A stretch of DNA of 64,000 nt from Termitomyces sp. T153 (GCA_018296165.2 JACKQL020000102.1:62001-126000), one strand, 5' to 3'. Counted from the stretch's first letter, positions 10,668-24,900 are shown. Notes: a model not told the origin generated them from the sequence alone. Made by a program: numbers and translations.

Positions 10668-13600
10668 TCAATATGAGAAAACCATGAGCCATGGGTTCAG
10701 AACAATCTGTAACGAAATTATGAATGTTCATATGTTCCGGATTAACTTACTTACTGGAAAGAGGACGTGACCTGCTGCTACAATTGCAAGAGGCAAGATA
10801 ACAGCCCACGAAGTTCCTGGTATTCTCCATTCTGGAGGAATCAGATCAGTCGAAAGAATGACTATGGCAACGACGGCAACGAGGCAGAGCACGAATGCGA
10901 GCCAGAAACGTTTCCATATTCTAGGTATCTCGATCCAGAAATTTGAACGCTCGACTTCCTATACAGTCGAAATGGGGTCAGAATCTGAAGGAAATATATG
11001 CGGAAAACATCGACGAACCTTCTTGGTAGCCCCCCAAGTGATGTTATAGGAAAACATGTGCGCAAGGAGGGCGGTGGAGAGATGGATACTGAGGCCACCA
11101 AAGAAAAAAAAGCTGTCATGACCACTACTTAGATACCTAATTGATAACATACGGCAAGGGCTTACAAAAATGGAATCCACGTTATATTCTCAAGGAAGGC
11201 AGAGAGAAGATCGCGTTGACCTAGACGATATTCGAGGAGTGTATATCCGAGGTTGCCAGCCCCTGGGAAGACAACCGTGCAAGCAAGCCAAATTTCAAAA
11301 CTGTGTAAATAGTAGCCATCGACGTCGAGAGCCCACCCCAGAAGGAGGTAGTTAAGAACGGAAAGGACGGCGGCAGCGGCAAGACCATAATATGAGAACA
11401 TGTAGGACATCATCGTGACCTTATAATGGACTGGTGCATTAGACCAGAGGAAGAGTCGGAGCTGCTTTGTGATTGGACCCATTCGCCACCAGTTGATCAA
11501 CGGATTGAAAATGAGTTCATTACATCCTATTGACAAGCAGATTAGATGTGACGGACTCCTGATATTCGGAGCACTAACCATACGAGTACTTCTGCCATCG
11601 ATTGAGCTCGTCGTCAACGGTCAGAGAAACACCCTCTTTGAAACCTCCGTCGGAATATGTAGCCCACCGGATAATATAGCCCTTGAGCTGTGAAAACAAT
11701 GAAAGATAGGTCCTCGCGATAGAAACATGACATACTTGTAGACGCAAAGCCATATCAAAGTCTTCGGAAACGTTGCTTTCAGACCAGATTTTCGTAACGC
11801 CATCCATGGGATCGACGAAAGCAGCGTCTTGAAGAGCTGACCAGCGAAGAAAAGCGTTGTGGCCTACAAAGGGCGCAACCTCACCGTTTGCACATCCCAT
11901 GGAAATACACTTGTTGATGCGGCGCGTAAAGTGGGCAATACCGTTCTCAAAGTAGTGATGCGCAACCTGCATGACGTCTGTGACGATAGTTATGAGGACA
12001 GACGTTAACGGAAGGTAAAAACGAAAACAAAACCTCACCGGACTCATGTTGTATGATAGCAACCTCCGGACATTCAGCCAGCTCACGCGCAGCATCTCGA
12101 AGACAATCCTGATCACCAATGAATACGAGTAAAGTAAATTTCGTATGGGTACGCACCTCGGGAACGATGGTATCGGAGTCTACGATCAAAATTATTTCAC
12201 CGATACGAATTGACCTAGCGTTCTTTGCCCAAGGTCTCCATTTCTGGTCATTTTCTTGGTAGATCTCTTCAATAGCAAGCTCGAGTGCTTTGTCCTCCAA
12301 AGAGTCGCTCTCCGAGTTGACGTCATACATACCAGACGCCTCCAGTGCGAGAATATGTTTCTCCATGAGCAACGAAAGCTAGATGCAAAATGAGCAGATA
12401 CTTTCGGACAATACTAGGCTTGAAGATGCGTACCTGCAAACCGTAGTTCATGTTGGAAGCCTTCTTGAAACGGCCAGCGCGCTTGAAGCCATCAGGACTG
12501 CTAGAGTGTCCAGGACGCGCAACCCAACCAATATTGTGGTTGGAGTAGAAAGCAATACGTTTCTGCCGTTCAGCCGCGTCGATAATTTGAAGCCCATCAT
12601 CGTGGATGAATATAGCTGAGGTACCACCTTGACGGGCGTAGGTTTGCATGGCCTTCTTGAGTGAGAATACCGAGGGGGCACTGAAAATTTCACAAGTTAA
12701 TGAATGAATTAGAGAAGAAAAGAAGCGCCACGTGTCTTCAGTTACATAGCCAAGGGCTAAGACTAAGACAATTTGGAACCAGACTTACATTGTCTCTTCA
12801 AGGCTCTCTTTGTAAACAGGCATCTCGATGGTGATGTGAGGCAACTGAGAATCGACCTCTGTATTAGGTTCAGACTTAATCGCGGAGTAATAACGCGAGT
12901 TCTCGTGATACTGCGCAACAGGTCCTAGACTAAGAGTACTGTAAGCAAGCCCATCATTCAATAATCCTGGAAGGAACTTACACGAAAGACACATTGGAGA
13001 CGATCTGAAGAGCAAAAAACTGAAATTGAGTGATAAGCATTGCTAGCAATTCCGCATAACGATTGAACATACGAGGGACACGCAAAAGAGGAAGGGTGCT
13101 GTTGCAAGGAGGGCAAAACGAATGGCATTGTGATCAAGGAGATATTCTTCTAGCAGGATGGCCAGACCACTCGAAATGAAAACTGGAAAACTGTGAGGCA
13201 AAGAAGCTTCCCATTTCGAAAACATGCTTACAGACCGCAAAACCAAGACCGAGACCATCATAAAAGGGACCCAAGAGGCGTATGGGTCGGTCTTCACGAC
13301 CGCTGGTACCCTTTTCAACGTCCTTGTTGGACTTCAAGGGACGTTTGCTAGACAGCCTCCAACTCCAGCCCCACTTCGACTTCGTGGGTGGAAGTTCTTG
13401 TTTAAATCCCGTAACGCCTTCTTTTTCAGCAAGAGCGACGGTGGCGACGGCATCAGTAACAGTGGTGGAATGGGCGTTCTTCTCATTAAGGTTGACGTCC
13501 GATGCGGTCGTCGAGGGAGAAGCAGAGGTTGGTGTGGACGTCAAAATGGAGCTCGGGTTGGTACGAGAGCGCCAAACGAGCTGCATGATCTTCTCCTCGA

Positions 13601-14178
13601 ATTCGGAGCATAAGGGCACGATGTGGTCAAGGTCATCAGACCATACAATCAAAACACGTTCATCACGCTACGTGGCTCATGATGAGAAGACTCCAACAGA
13701 GAACTGACACACAGACGTACAATGAAAGCTCCGCATTGTTCTTTGTCGGCTTTAGGAAGATGGTTCACCGAGTCGAGTACTTGAATTCTAGTGTCGTGAT
13801 CGATGTAAATAGCCTCTGCATCGTCAGATCTGAGGGGGCATAAGTATTATTGACGAAAGAGAAATCGATTCGAATGTACACAGCAGCAAGAGCTGAATGC
13901 ACAGCAGCGTTGCGGAGTTTGACGGCAACTAATGGATTCAACGAGCGTACAGCGGCTTCAAAAGGCACCAAGTATGGATTCTCATAGGGAAAAACGCGAA
14001 ACTGTCCAGGGTCCACTCGTAAGCAGACACCGGCAGATATGTTTTCCTCAGAGGGTTTGAACCAAGCGTCACCCTGGGTCTAAAAAAGAAGTCAGCATAC
14101 TTGTAAACAAAACAGAAGTGAGTGATATACAGAGCGAAAAATCCAGTGCAAGACAGCGTCGTAGGAGTCATAGTCCAT
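10668..14178 (-). CDS. Family-2 processive glycosyltransferase, multi-spanning membrane protein
   Basis: 16 exons, 889 aa: complement(join(10668..10706,10755..10958,11019..11112,11166..11526,11579..11687,11736..11977,12039..12108,12157..12378,12434..12680,12789..12929,12982..13019,13073..13182,13232..13667,13721..13829,13880..14079,14131..14178)). A cytosolic N-terminal part (~1-255) is followed by two or three membrane segments (~257-320). The GT2 catalytic core shows IFIHDDG (~384-390), the DxD metal/UDP site D510-S-D512, the ED pair 612-613 (catalytic base region) and ELNRW (~648-652), the (Q/R)xxRW signature of processive enzymes. At least four more hydrophobic segments follow to the C-terminus (VLNPWLMVFSY-stop). 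This architecture is that of cellulose-, chitin- or hyaluronan-synthase-like enzymes that extrude a polysaccharide. The sugar is not readable from the sequence, and chitin-synthase hallmarks (QRRRW) are absent. Confidence 0.88.
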
Positions 14179-17100
14179 GATACCAAATTATTTGGCTGAC
14201 GAGCGAGATGAACTGAACCACGGGTCGTAAAGTAAAGAAACGAGCCCAAGGAAAAGGAGGCAAGGGGTTTAAGAGATTCCTTCGAGGTGTGTGAATCAGA
14301 CGTTATCATTAAATGGGCCCTGTAGATGTGAATTATCTTCGTCGAGCCCATTGAAGAATCCGAACTCCCAGATTCGGAAACAAAGCCCAAAGTGACGGAA
14401 GATGAGAAGATGGTGACAGTTCGGTGGTAGAAAGATTGCCCCGGCAATAGCGCTGTCCAGGCTGTCGAAGATAGGCACAACACATGTATACAGGTTCCTA
14501 GAATGCAACCGTACACATTGGTATCCGCCTTCTTGAGATTCTGATCGGATTATGTATCGGGAAACAATCCCCAATTGATGAGCACGAAGCTGATCTCCCG
14601 GCGAAAACGATACCATGGAGAAGGGTTGTCCTGATAGCGGCCGCTGAGAGACACTAAGGCTTTAGATGTGATAATCCTTACATCCATTTCCAATCCATAT
14701 CTTAACATATACGATTGAAGCTTGCGATATAACCTTGGCTTCCAGTGCATGTGGCGTGGCGCTGACGCCAGACGTACGGCGAGCCGATAGCCGCGTTAGG
14801 AGATCATGTTCAACAGGTCTTCTACGGGTTACCCGGGGCAATCATGAAGAGTTTGGTGCACAGTCAGGTGCCGACATCAACGTGTACCATACGGAGGAAA
14901 GGCCACTGAGGGAGGACTTGATTATCCTTGGATTATCTTAATGATATATTCATATCTTCTATCATTATATCATTATGCGTGTCAACTGTCTGTCAGTGTC
15001 ATAACGTGATTTTTGGTTTTTTTTGCAATTTTTTTTTGTTGTTTGACAAATCAAGCGACCAGGCTCACCGAGCTTCGTCAACTCGACTAGGTTAAAATGA
15101 TTTCAGAGTTAATTTTGATTACTGTCATCATCGAGAGCTTATTCCAGCATTAGTATTCGATCTGCTTCCTGACGTTGCAGTGACAACGCTCCACGACCAC
15201 TACGGGATCCTGATTTAGGCATCGACAAACAAGCCGGCCCTGCAATTAACTTGTTCCCAGACTTTGCACGTTCTCAGACTTTGCATATTTCGGGGCGACT
15301 TCGAAACGTGATGATCTGTGGAAGCAGCTCGTGTTCTATTTGGTGATCTCTTGGCCGCTCATCGACTTTTGAAGCTCTATGAAAATACGAATCAATACTT
15401 CTGCTATCTCATGAATACCTACCTACGCGAGGAGGATATCAGGCATCCTCGGCCGCATGAGGACGTCCGTCGAGAACCCCTTGTTCTATAGCCTTGTCAT
15501 GTATAGCTGATCCGGAATCAGCCGAACTGGGAAGGACGGCGGACGCGCCACGGTTAGGACCCCGGATAATACCCCAAGAGGCCGTTTGGCAGAAGGCCCA
15601 AATTTTTGAGAATTTGTCCGGTCTTTTGGAAGTTTGTCCGGTTTTTGGATGAGCTTCACGAAAATTTCCAGCTCATGTCCGGTTTTTTCGAGTGGCCATT
15701 TTTGGTCTAGCATTTCTGTCCGTTTCAAATGGCCTCTGTAGGGCCCAAAAATCGTTCGGCGCTGGTTTTTGATATTGAGAATTACTATTCAGCTTGGAAA
15801 GACGGCACCGAAATTCTTCCTGCATCATCTTAAAGTGTTCCGCATTTCTGTGTGAGGTCGAGTCCTGCTGAGTCACCCGAAGCGTACGAGAAAGGCAATA
15901 TTAGGAGAAGTGCGAATCGGTAGATTGTTCACATGCAATAATATAATCACAGTGATACTCTACCATTGAGCTAAGTACTCGAGACTATAATCCCTCTGAT
16001 GGTTCTGTGCTTACTGACACCTCCTGTCCATTCTGCAAAAACAGCCTTTAATGGAGCAACTTTTTTTCCCTGTATAGATATGGGAGCTTGAGCTACGTGG
16101 GTAACCTAATTTGACCTGAAATCTCCGGTTTTGGAACTAGTCAAATTTTTTTTTGGTTTAGCGAACGGGATCTATCCGGGGTCCTCACCGATTCCCTTCG
16201 GACATACTGAAATCAATGTATCCAAAACAATGATCCCTTGAGCAGTCTTTGATTGTTCCTTTACGAAAGCTTCACCATTGCTGGCTATGAATAGTCCTGT
16301 ATGGACAGCTCTTGCTTATGTTTTTACTGTTTATGCTACGAAGCAAGTTCGCATCCGAGTGTCAACGAGATACAAATCCGTTGGCTATACATACTTCAAT
16401 TGAACCTGTCAAAGTCGAAGGATGTTGTACCGCAATAAATGTATAGATGCAACCTGTCGTGGACCCCCATTGTCCATGACAGTTAAATCAAGAACCTCTC
16501 CCAAGGGCAATTTCAAGGTCGCCTCGTGGCGATCTTCTATCGTGATTTTGGTGCTTTTCATGTCATAATTGTGCGACTGGACAGTCGTGATTGGCTAACA
16601 TCTCCATAATATATATGCTAGGACGGACTAACCGAAACGCCCAGCGCGCTTATCATGATAAGTACATGTATTCTGGAAGGTGTGAGAAGAGGAGGCATCC
16701 ATACTTCTCGGCCTTCGGAGTAGTTTCTTCGTACTATAAGCCTTTTCTTATGAGGATTACTGTCGAAAAACAGGGCTGTGCTCTGCTGAGGTTGTAAAGA
16801 CAATCTGACACAATGACGCTCGCTCCTTCCCGGATCCTTTGAGTCGGATCCGTCTCGGAGATGGAAACCCTGTCGATGCATCGCTTCTACGAGCCTGAGG
16901 GCGTATGACGAGGTATTTTCATTGGCAGTCTTGAATTTGACTAAGGATAGCTGTACTAGTAGCCCGCAAGATGACACCAAGGAAATCTCAGCATTAAGTA
17001 TCAGACCAAATGTTGTTCTTGATAATTCGTTGACAAACTACCCCTGGTGACGGGGTCTTTTTTTCTGGTCTCCCACTTACGAGACCAAGTCACTGCTATA

Positions 17101-18026
17101 TATCCTAGCCCGGTCAAGCTGAGTATGGGCATCCTGATCGTGATCTATGATTCCAAGCCTCGGTCCTTCCGTACCAATTCCGCACTGTACCAAGTAGCTC
17201 AACGAAGTATATACTCTTGAAGGTCGAACATTGCATTCCGTTACTGCTCTGGATTTTTGTCGATAAGTTAAATCGTTGCGAAGTCATAGTCATCAAATTC
17301 CATTTCAAGGTTCTCTTCCGATCTATCATCTCAGGCAAAATTTAGTATAGCCTTGAATTGTTTGATTGTCTGTACATCTCCGAAATGTTCTTTTGAATAG
17401 TAGGACGTTACATAATTACAAGGAAGTTACACTGACAGGATGCGCCCCAAATTCCTTGACCTAGGGGTTCATTCTCGGATGATTCTCCGTTATCAGCGGT
17501 GGTGTTATCATGACTTTTTCCTCACAGCGGCTCAAAGCGGCGCCACGAACTATGAACTATTAACTCTGAAGCGGCCGAGGACTGAGGGAGCTAATCTGCA
17601 AGCTGATACGGAGAGTTCTATCTGAAGGCCCGATATGAATGATCGACAGAGGGTCGTAGGTAATTCAACTAATTGACCAGTGCGACCGAGATCAATAAGC
17701 TATCCGGCTAAACCCAGACCACAGATCCCGAAAAACGTTCAATCATTCTGGCAGCTCAAAGGGGCTACGGTACCTAAAATCGCCCGACGACCACGAAACC
17801 TCGACAAGGCTTGGCTTTGATCAAGAAGGAAACAGATGGAGTAGAAGAGCCCGAGATGGATTCTGCCGGTTTTCAGACCCGCCTCAAGTAATCGAGCCAG
17901 GTGCCCATTTGTTGGACAGACGTATCCAATTGGACACCCTTTGGAAGCCGTTATAACCCTGTTGGGTACCGTCTGGTTCATCAGGCTCCTTGTTTGCGTT
18001 CTTGTTTGCCCCTCGTTTCGTGCCCC
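14179..18026. other. Long intergenic region, no gene seen
   Basis: A 3.8-kb divergent spacer between the GT2 (-) and GH16 (+) genes. It contains homopyrimidine/T-runs (15,018-15,042; 16,146-16,157), a small cluster of TGTCCGGT copies near 15,615-15,690, and an A-box-like tRNA motif near 15,960 without a matching B box. No exon chain can be assembled. Confidence 0.5.
15610..15700. repeat. Short direct repeats (TGTCCGGTyTTT)
   Basis: Three near-copies of TGTCCGGT followed by a T-run occur within ~80 bp (AATTTGTCCGGTCTTT, AGTTTGTCCGGTTTTT and CATGTCCGGTTTTTT). They could be a regulator-binding cluster or a scrap of a mobile-element terminus; nothing else identifies them. Confidence 0.35.
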
Positions 18027-20367
18027 ATGTCAAAGCCGGCCTCAAACCAAGCCCAGGACGACTCAGCAAGGCTGACTCCTCCTCAACCACGATTCTTTTT
18101 GCAGGGATCCAGCGATGCTGAGTCTGATCGTCAACCTCAATCGCACTCTCCAACGATGTCTGCTGCTGTTTCATACGTCGAAACGCCTCCAATAACTCCC
18201 GGCAACACGTTTGGAAACACAGCTAATCCATTTTCGACTCCTGGGAGTACTTTCAGCTTTAGTTCTAGCGCGATGGAATCGCCTGGTCACCACGTGCAGA
18301 ACAGCTCAAGCTCACACTTTCCTTTTGACACCAGGAGTGGTGTGACATCCCGTGCCAACAGTGTAGCGGACCTGGGGCGCTTCTCAGGCAATTTTAGTAG
18401 CCGCCCTAGCACTGCCGACATTCAGTCTAACCGTGAATCGACGACTCGCCTGAGGGAAGCATTCACTTCTCCTCCCCCGCGGCCTCTTACTATGGCGAGT
18501 ACAGCACCCATGGCAAAGATTAAGCCTACGCGTCATAAGTCTACGATGCTGTCCTCTAAAGAGACTCTTGAGAAGCCATGGCTCAAAGAGCGCGATCCTT
18601 CCAGTCGCGTTGCCTATTTCATCACCTATGGTGTTATGTTGATCGGGATTGCATGCGGCGCTATTCGTTGCTATTATGGATGGAAAAATGTTCCGTTGAT
18701 CAAAGAAAATCTTTGCCTCGTCCTCGATGAGGAATTCAATTCGGAAGAGGGCGTTTTTGGCGATAACGGTACTTTCTTCCGAGAGGTTGACATGAGCGGA
18801 TTCGGGTATGTGCTGGTCCCTTTATTCAAGCTCGATTCAGCCTGATTTCCTCTCCAGGAATGGAGAGTTTGAAATGACCACTGCATCGAGTAATAACTCT
18901 TTTGTCAAGAACGGCCACCTTTACATCACACCCACTCTCACTTCGGATAATCTTGGCGAAGCTGCCATTGTGGATGGTTATATCTACAACATCACCGGAT
19001 GTACCTATAACATCACAAAGGGAGTAGAATACACCGACTCTTCTTCGCATGATGCAACGACAACTGCCAGCAACATGGTCTCAGGTGCTGACTTCGATGT
19101 TGGGGCGTACACCAGAGCTTGCTCTGCTGTCAGTAATGCCACCGCTGGTACCATTATCAATCCCGTCCAGAGTGCGAGAATCAGTACACGAAGGAGTGCC
19201 AGTATTAAATTCGGAAAGGTAGAAGTTCGAGCCAAGATTCCTCGAGGGTGCGTGTTGTGAGAGCAGTGAATCGAATGAATCTGTTTTCTAACTTTCTGTT
19301 CAGAGACTGGGTGAGTGGAAGTGATGGGATGTCGCGTGTGGTGAGGTTTAACTCTTATCCCATGTCGCCAGCTGTGGCCCGCTATTTGGATGCTTCCTGT
19401 TGATAATACATATGGTACTTGGCCCATAAGCGGTAAGTTCAACTAATTTCTTTTTCATGTCGAATGGCGTTTTGAAGATGATGCTCGTTATCTCCCTCCT
19501 AGGTGAGATTGATATCATGGAAGCGCGTGGAAATGGTCCCAGCTATCCGAGACAGTATGCTTTTGTTCCTCTCCTCGATTTCTCAAATACTTATGCGTTG
19601 TATAGGGGCACCAATTGGGTTAGGGCATCACTTAACTGGGGTCCCTTGACCTGGCTTAATGGAGTAGCCAAGACCTATGGTGCGTGGAATTTGAGGCGTG
19701 GCTCGTACGACACCGATTTCCATACTTATGTCCTCGAGTGGACCGAAGAGTTCATGTGAGTTCATCAATCAAACTTACTTTCTTAATGGAAATCTTAGTG
19801 TATCCAGGCGAATCTACGTTGATACTCGCCTGCATCATATGATGCCTGTACTTGACCTCAACAAGCAGAGCTTTTGGGAGCGTGGAGACTTTCCCCCTGT
19901 TGTCCAGAATGGTTCTGAGGCGATTATATTGAATAATCCGTGGGTTAACGGAACGACGGCTGCTCCATTCGATGAGTGTAAGCACATGGCGTCTATTATT
20001 CTGTCAAGAATGCTGATCATCCATATGTTTAGCGTTCTATCTTATCTTGAACGTGGCTGTTGGTGGAACAAATGGATGGTTCCCTGATCGTGTTGGAAAT
20101 AAGCCTTGGTTGGACGGTTCTCAGAGTGAGTCATTATTTCCGTTCTAGTTGAGCTTCTTTGCCGAACACTTCTTTAGATGCAATGGCGGACTTTTGGAGG
20201 AATAAAAATCAGTGGCTACCCACTTGGCCCACGACTGTCGAAGACCGTGCCTTAGTTGTGTGCGTACTTTGCTCCACCAGACCTGTGGTCTGGATGGCTA
20301 CGTCCGATGCTTGCTGATGATTTTGCCGCCCAATAGTGACTACGTGAAAATGTGGCAAACATGCTAA
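18027..20367 (+). CDS. SKN1/KRE6-type GH16 protein (beta-1,6-glucan synthesis)
   Basis: Ten exons, 604 aa: join(18027..18805,18858..19247,19304..19310,19372..19432,19503..19554,19606..19755,19808..19977,20033..20125,20178..20259,20337..20367). A Ser/Pro-rich cytosolic tail (~1-190) precedes one membrane anchor (~195-215, YFITYGVMLIGIACGAI). A lumenal GH16 fold follows, with GEIDIME (413-419), the ExDxxE catalytic motif, and FGKVEVRAKIPRGDWLWPA. The C-terminal end VDYVKMWQTC is typical of the family. This type II topology matches yeast Skn1/Kre6, which act in the ER/Golgi in making wall beta-1,6-glucan. Exon 3 is only 7 nt and supplies the D and W of RGDWLW. The ATG at 18027 was chosen as the first compatible with the long cytosolic tail; a later Met (18,154) cannot be excluded. 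Confidence 0.92.
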
Positions 20368-21985
20368 ATTTCTCGGTGACAGGACACTAGTGAACGCATG
20401 AATTTGACTTGCTATGTAACTACCTACTTACCTACGACTTGGAACATCAGTCTTCTTTTTGCCAGGGCGCAGCGGCCAACACCTTATTCGCCATTGAGTA
20501 CATACCCTCTCATACTCCACGTAGCAGCCAGTCGTTAGTGAGCATGATTATAGCTTGACAATATTTTCTCCTTGTTGATATTCTTTCTTGTCCTTATCCT
20601 CTGAGTCACTCTGAGTGATTCATCCGATGGCTATCAGAGTAGTCTTCATCCTCAGTTCTTGTCTGGGTCGGTGGACAAGCACGTAGCAAATTGAACGAGA
20701 CAGATGATTCAAAGGTTGTCCTTGGCCACCATTAGAACGCACCAGTCTCATAAAAGGATCGTCCCAGGTTTATTTCTCACTTGGCCGAACAGAATCATGA
20801 TGAATAAGTTCGGCGCTACTATAATATTAATGACCGGGTATGACTGTACGCGCTCGACGCTTGTGAAAAGAGAATTACATTAATCAAATCAAGGAAATAA
20901 TTAGCTAAGACTTCCATTAGACGATAAATTGCATTTTACCACTCCACTGCACTTTGTATTCCATAGTTAGAAATCCTCGGGTCGAACTTTGCCCTAAGGC
21001 TCGGGCTGTCTACGATTACGGTACTTCTCAAGAAATCCATCCAGGACATTCTAATGACGTTCGCAGTGACCGATCTAGTGTATGCTTCCATATTCGAGGG
21101 TGACGATGTTGCCGCCTCGAGGTTAATCCACCCCCAAAAACCAGAAGGCTGCTGGTCATACCGAAGGCGTCTCACCACACACATCCTAACGGTGGGAACA
21201 GGCGAGCTCTGGATGCGTAGGTCACAAGTGTCCGAATCCGGGATCAATTGGATTCCTAGCCCTAATAATGGCAGATGGCGAGATTGAAGATAAAGGCCCG
21301 AGATGAAGCGAGCAGAATAGTCCAGCAGAGAATATCTGGGTAGCAACAGATGAAGTGCATGATATAGATTGGATGGATTGCGAGATCGATTCATCTGGAG
21401 AACTCTAGCAAGATCTGTGTTGAGAAAACTGTCATTAGAGTACTCGCTGTGCGCCTATTCGGAACTATTGTGACAGAAGATGCAACTTTCGATGTAGTTA
21501 CAAGGTAAAAGGTGATACATTTTCCTAGATTTATCAACAAGAGCAACTCGTCAAACATAAGTGTAACGTACACATAAGTAGGGACAATGATGGTCGAGCA
21601 AGCATCGGTGGTTGTACTTGTGATGCCTCCTGTGCAGTTGGTATCAAAGCCTGCCGCTACATAGCGTCGTCATTTTCATGCCTTCAGCAGCTACAAAGAT
21701 GTTCCGTGCAATGTTGACCCGTTGGAGACAAATTGCAGTCATCGGCCACCTTCGCTGACGTATGAATTGACACAAAGTCGAGGTAAATATCCGTGAGCAC
21801 GTTGCAACAAACAAATGAAATCCGTGATACGTAATCACTGCAGGAAAAATCACTGCAGTAGAAGCAGAAGATGTTGGTTGCACGTTTTGTTTGGTACGCA
21901 ATTGGCAGTTGTTTATTTCATGTCACGTTGAATAACAACACACTTTCTAAGGTCCCAGCGCTCGCTCTCAGCTCTGTGCCTTGTT
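20368..21985. other. Intergenic, no gene seen
   Basis: A 1.6-kb region. Its longest minus-strand frame (21,394-20,936) has no family features and no splice support. No repeats or RNA genes are apparent. Confidence 0.5.
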
Positions 21986-24900
21986 ATGGACTCAGTGCCT
22001 TATGCTCGTAGTCGAGGAAGAGGAACTCTGCAACCTCCTTCACGGAATCGTCAGTGGGTATCCAACGAGAACGGTCAACGCAGTGGAAGTAGCACTCCAC
22101 ATCCTAGTGATGGTGAAAGGTGGGAGCGTGGCGGCCACAGAGGTGGCTATCGAGGCAGAGGTGAATCTCGCGGTCGAGGCAAATTCTCAAATGTATCTCT
22201 TCGCGTGACTCCTGTGCCTTCCCCAATTCATGTCAATTTGGCGTCGGAACATCCTGTTGTGGACGAGCCTGAGGATCATCAAAATGTTGAGGAGTTCAAA
22301 GAGCCAGAGGAGCCAGTCTTGGAAACAACAGAGGAGAGGGAGGAATTTTGGCGTTTGGTGTGTGCTTCTGTCCTTTGTAGCATATCCAAACTTGAAACTT
22401 GCCACTAGCTAGTTAAAGCTCGCGAGGTCGAAAGAAAGAAAGCGATAACTGAAGGGAAAATGGACGATCCAGCTGTTCCCAAGAGGTTGGAAGATGCAAT
22501 CACCGTGGTTGGAACTTGTATGGATATGTGTCCCCGCTTTGAACGTTACAGGCGAGAAAGAGAAAACAACCTTTTTCAGTGGGAAACGGTATGTAGCTGT
22601 ACCGTTCTACTCAACGAAATCTGCTTTTATATGTGTTCATAGATACCTGGCACAAAGCGAGTTGATCACCAACGCGCTGTCAAAATGTATGAACGTGCTG
22701 CAGGTGACAAGACCTTGCCCTCCGACTTGCGTCCTCCTCGCGTCCTGATTGTGCGAAGATCTTCCTTGTTTACCTTCTCTTCTAACAGTCCATTAGAAAA
22801 CACTTGATTATCTCTTCCATGAGTTGCTCCAACGAGAAGGATTTTCTGCGACCTACGATTTCATCCGTGACCGCTCGAGAGCCGTTCGTAACGATTTCAC
22901 TATGCAGCATAGCTACGGGCCGGAAGCTATATTGTGCCATGATCGCTGTGCTCGTTTCCATATATTAGCTTTACACCTTGAGCGGGACACGCCAAAATTT
23001 TCTATTGCCCTAGAGGAACAACAACTGATGAATAGTCTGTTGCTATTTTCTTTCGAAAAAACATACACTTAATTCTGATTCATAGCACTGCAAAGTCTCA
23101 AAGAGTTTTACGAGGACCAACGAGGTCGCTATGAGTCCCCAACAGAGTTAGAAATGCGGGTATATCATCGCCTCATCCACATACGCGACCAGAAAGAGCG
23201 CCACGAGGAGATTCCGCAACACATCAGCTTGCACCCGGTTTTCAAATTGACGACAGAGTTTCGTTCTCATGTCCAAAGAAAAAGTGCGCCCATTGACAAG
23301 ACCTCCGTCTTAAAGGTCGACGCCGAAGGCATGCAGATATTTGGAGAACTCGCCAATGTCCTTCGCGAACAAGGAAGTGTCGTCATGATTTACTTGGTCG
23401 CATGCATTTTGGAACGCCATTTCGGGAAAGATGCCATTGATGACATCGATACTATTCGAGGAGACTTGACTATCTCGAATATCATTGACGGAGTCGCTCC
23501 TTTCATGCACGATTCTCAAGAGCTTGGGCACGACGTAGGCGAAGCGCAAGAAGAGATCGAAGGCGAACTCGTTTTGACAGAAGATGAACCAGAGGCAGAC
23601 AAACCATCACAGGCCCTACATGCCAACGTCTCAGGCCCATATCCCTCAGTATTCGGTGGTCTTCCTACGACATCCCAACCTCCCCCTCCACTTCCAGCTA
23701 CCTCTGCCTTCTCATCGATCAAAACCACACCGAACCCTTTTGGAGATCTGACCTTTCCGTCATCCACAACTTCCGTGTTTGGTGTACCAGTCTTCGGCAA
23801 ACTAACAACCCCATCTCAGGCAATCGCCTCTGCCACCGCACCTCTTCCCAATGTCTTTGGGACTGATAATCTCTCCTTTCGTGGGCCGAGTCTCACGTCT
23901 ACTTTACCTACCGCCACTACACCAACCTCCGCCCCAACAAAAAGCGTGCTTGTGCTCGATGGGCAGTCAAAGACTTCCGTGACAACTTCAACTTTTCCAG
24001 TGGCGAGGGACCCCTCATCCTTGTCATCTAACGCCGTGCCTCATGAGCCGGTCTTGGGTGCACCTGGCATCTGCAATACGAATACCCCTACACCTGTCAA
24101 TGTCCTTTCTTCGATTTCGAAGGAAACGGTGACTCATTTGTCCCTTAACTCACTGGCTGCACCATTCACTCCTAAAATCCCGCCTCAATCAAACCCTCCA
24201 ACTTCTTTCGAGGAAACTTTTTTCCAAAAATCTCCGATCCCCAGCCCAAGTCCGTTACCTCCAAACAACAACGCGGTTCCTGTCTTCACTCCACCTATCC
24301 TATCTTCCACTCCTTCCTCTTCCTCTCACTCATTATCCTCAATTGTCGCAAGCCCACAAGTATCTACGAGACGAACTTCTACTACTGCACCGATCTTGTT
24401 CAAGATTGATACAAAGACTTCTACAGTTCCCCTTGGCCGCCCACTTGCTACCCCAATTGTACCACCTCCACCTCCAAGGCCACAGCCAATTTCTCTTCCC
24501 ACTACACCTGTCGACCCACCATCCAAAAACATCCTCAACTTCATCAAAGCCAACATTGCCACGCCAACGTCAGGCTCGAACCAGGAAATCTTGAGCCCAC
24601 TCATTGTGCCCTCTCCGACGACATTAGGTCCATCTGAAATACCCTTCAGTCGCAAGATTTCATCGGAGGCCAATTCGGACCAGCTGACTGGTCTTCTGAA
24701 CGGAAAAGGCAAGTCACCTACCAAACCGGAAGTTGATAAACAAGATTCGGAAAACAGATCCATTCTTTTCGCTCGAAAGTCTTTGATTGTCAAGACATGT
24801 TTACGACGTTGGCATCATCATCTTCTCGAGCGTGTTGCATGGATCGAGGCTTGTCGACAGAGCGATGCCTACAAACAAAAGATTAAGTATCAGCGAGAGT

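Noticed and set aside
11137..11165. A 29-nt intron in the GT2 gene
   Set aside because: Using the next AG (11113) gives a 53-nt intron in the same phase, matching all other introns.
14296..14750. Minus-strand ORFs upstream of the GT2 gene as extra 5' exons
   Set aside because: No splice chain joins them in frame to the conserved start at 14,178, and they show no family signature.
15900..15985. tRNA-like A box (TAGCTCAATGGTAGAG) on the minus strand near 15,960
   Set aside because: No proper B box, acceptor stem or anticodon stem could be folded. It is at most a tRNA fragment.
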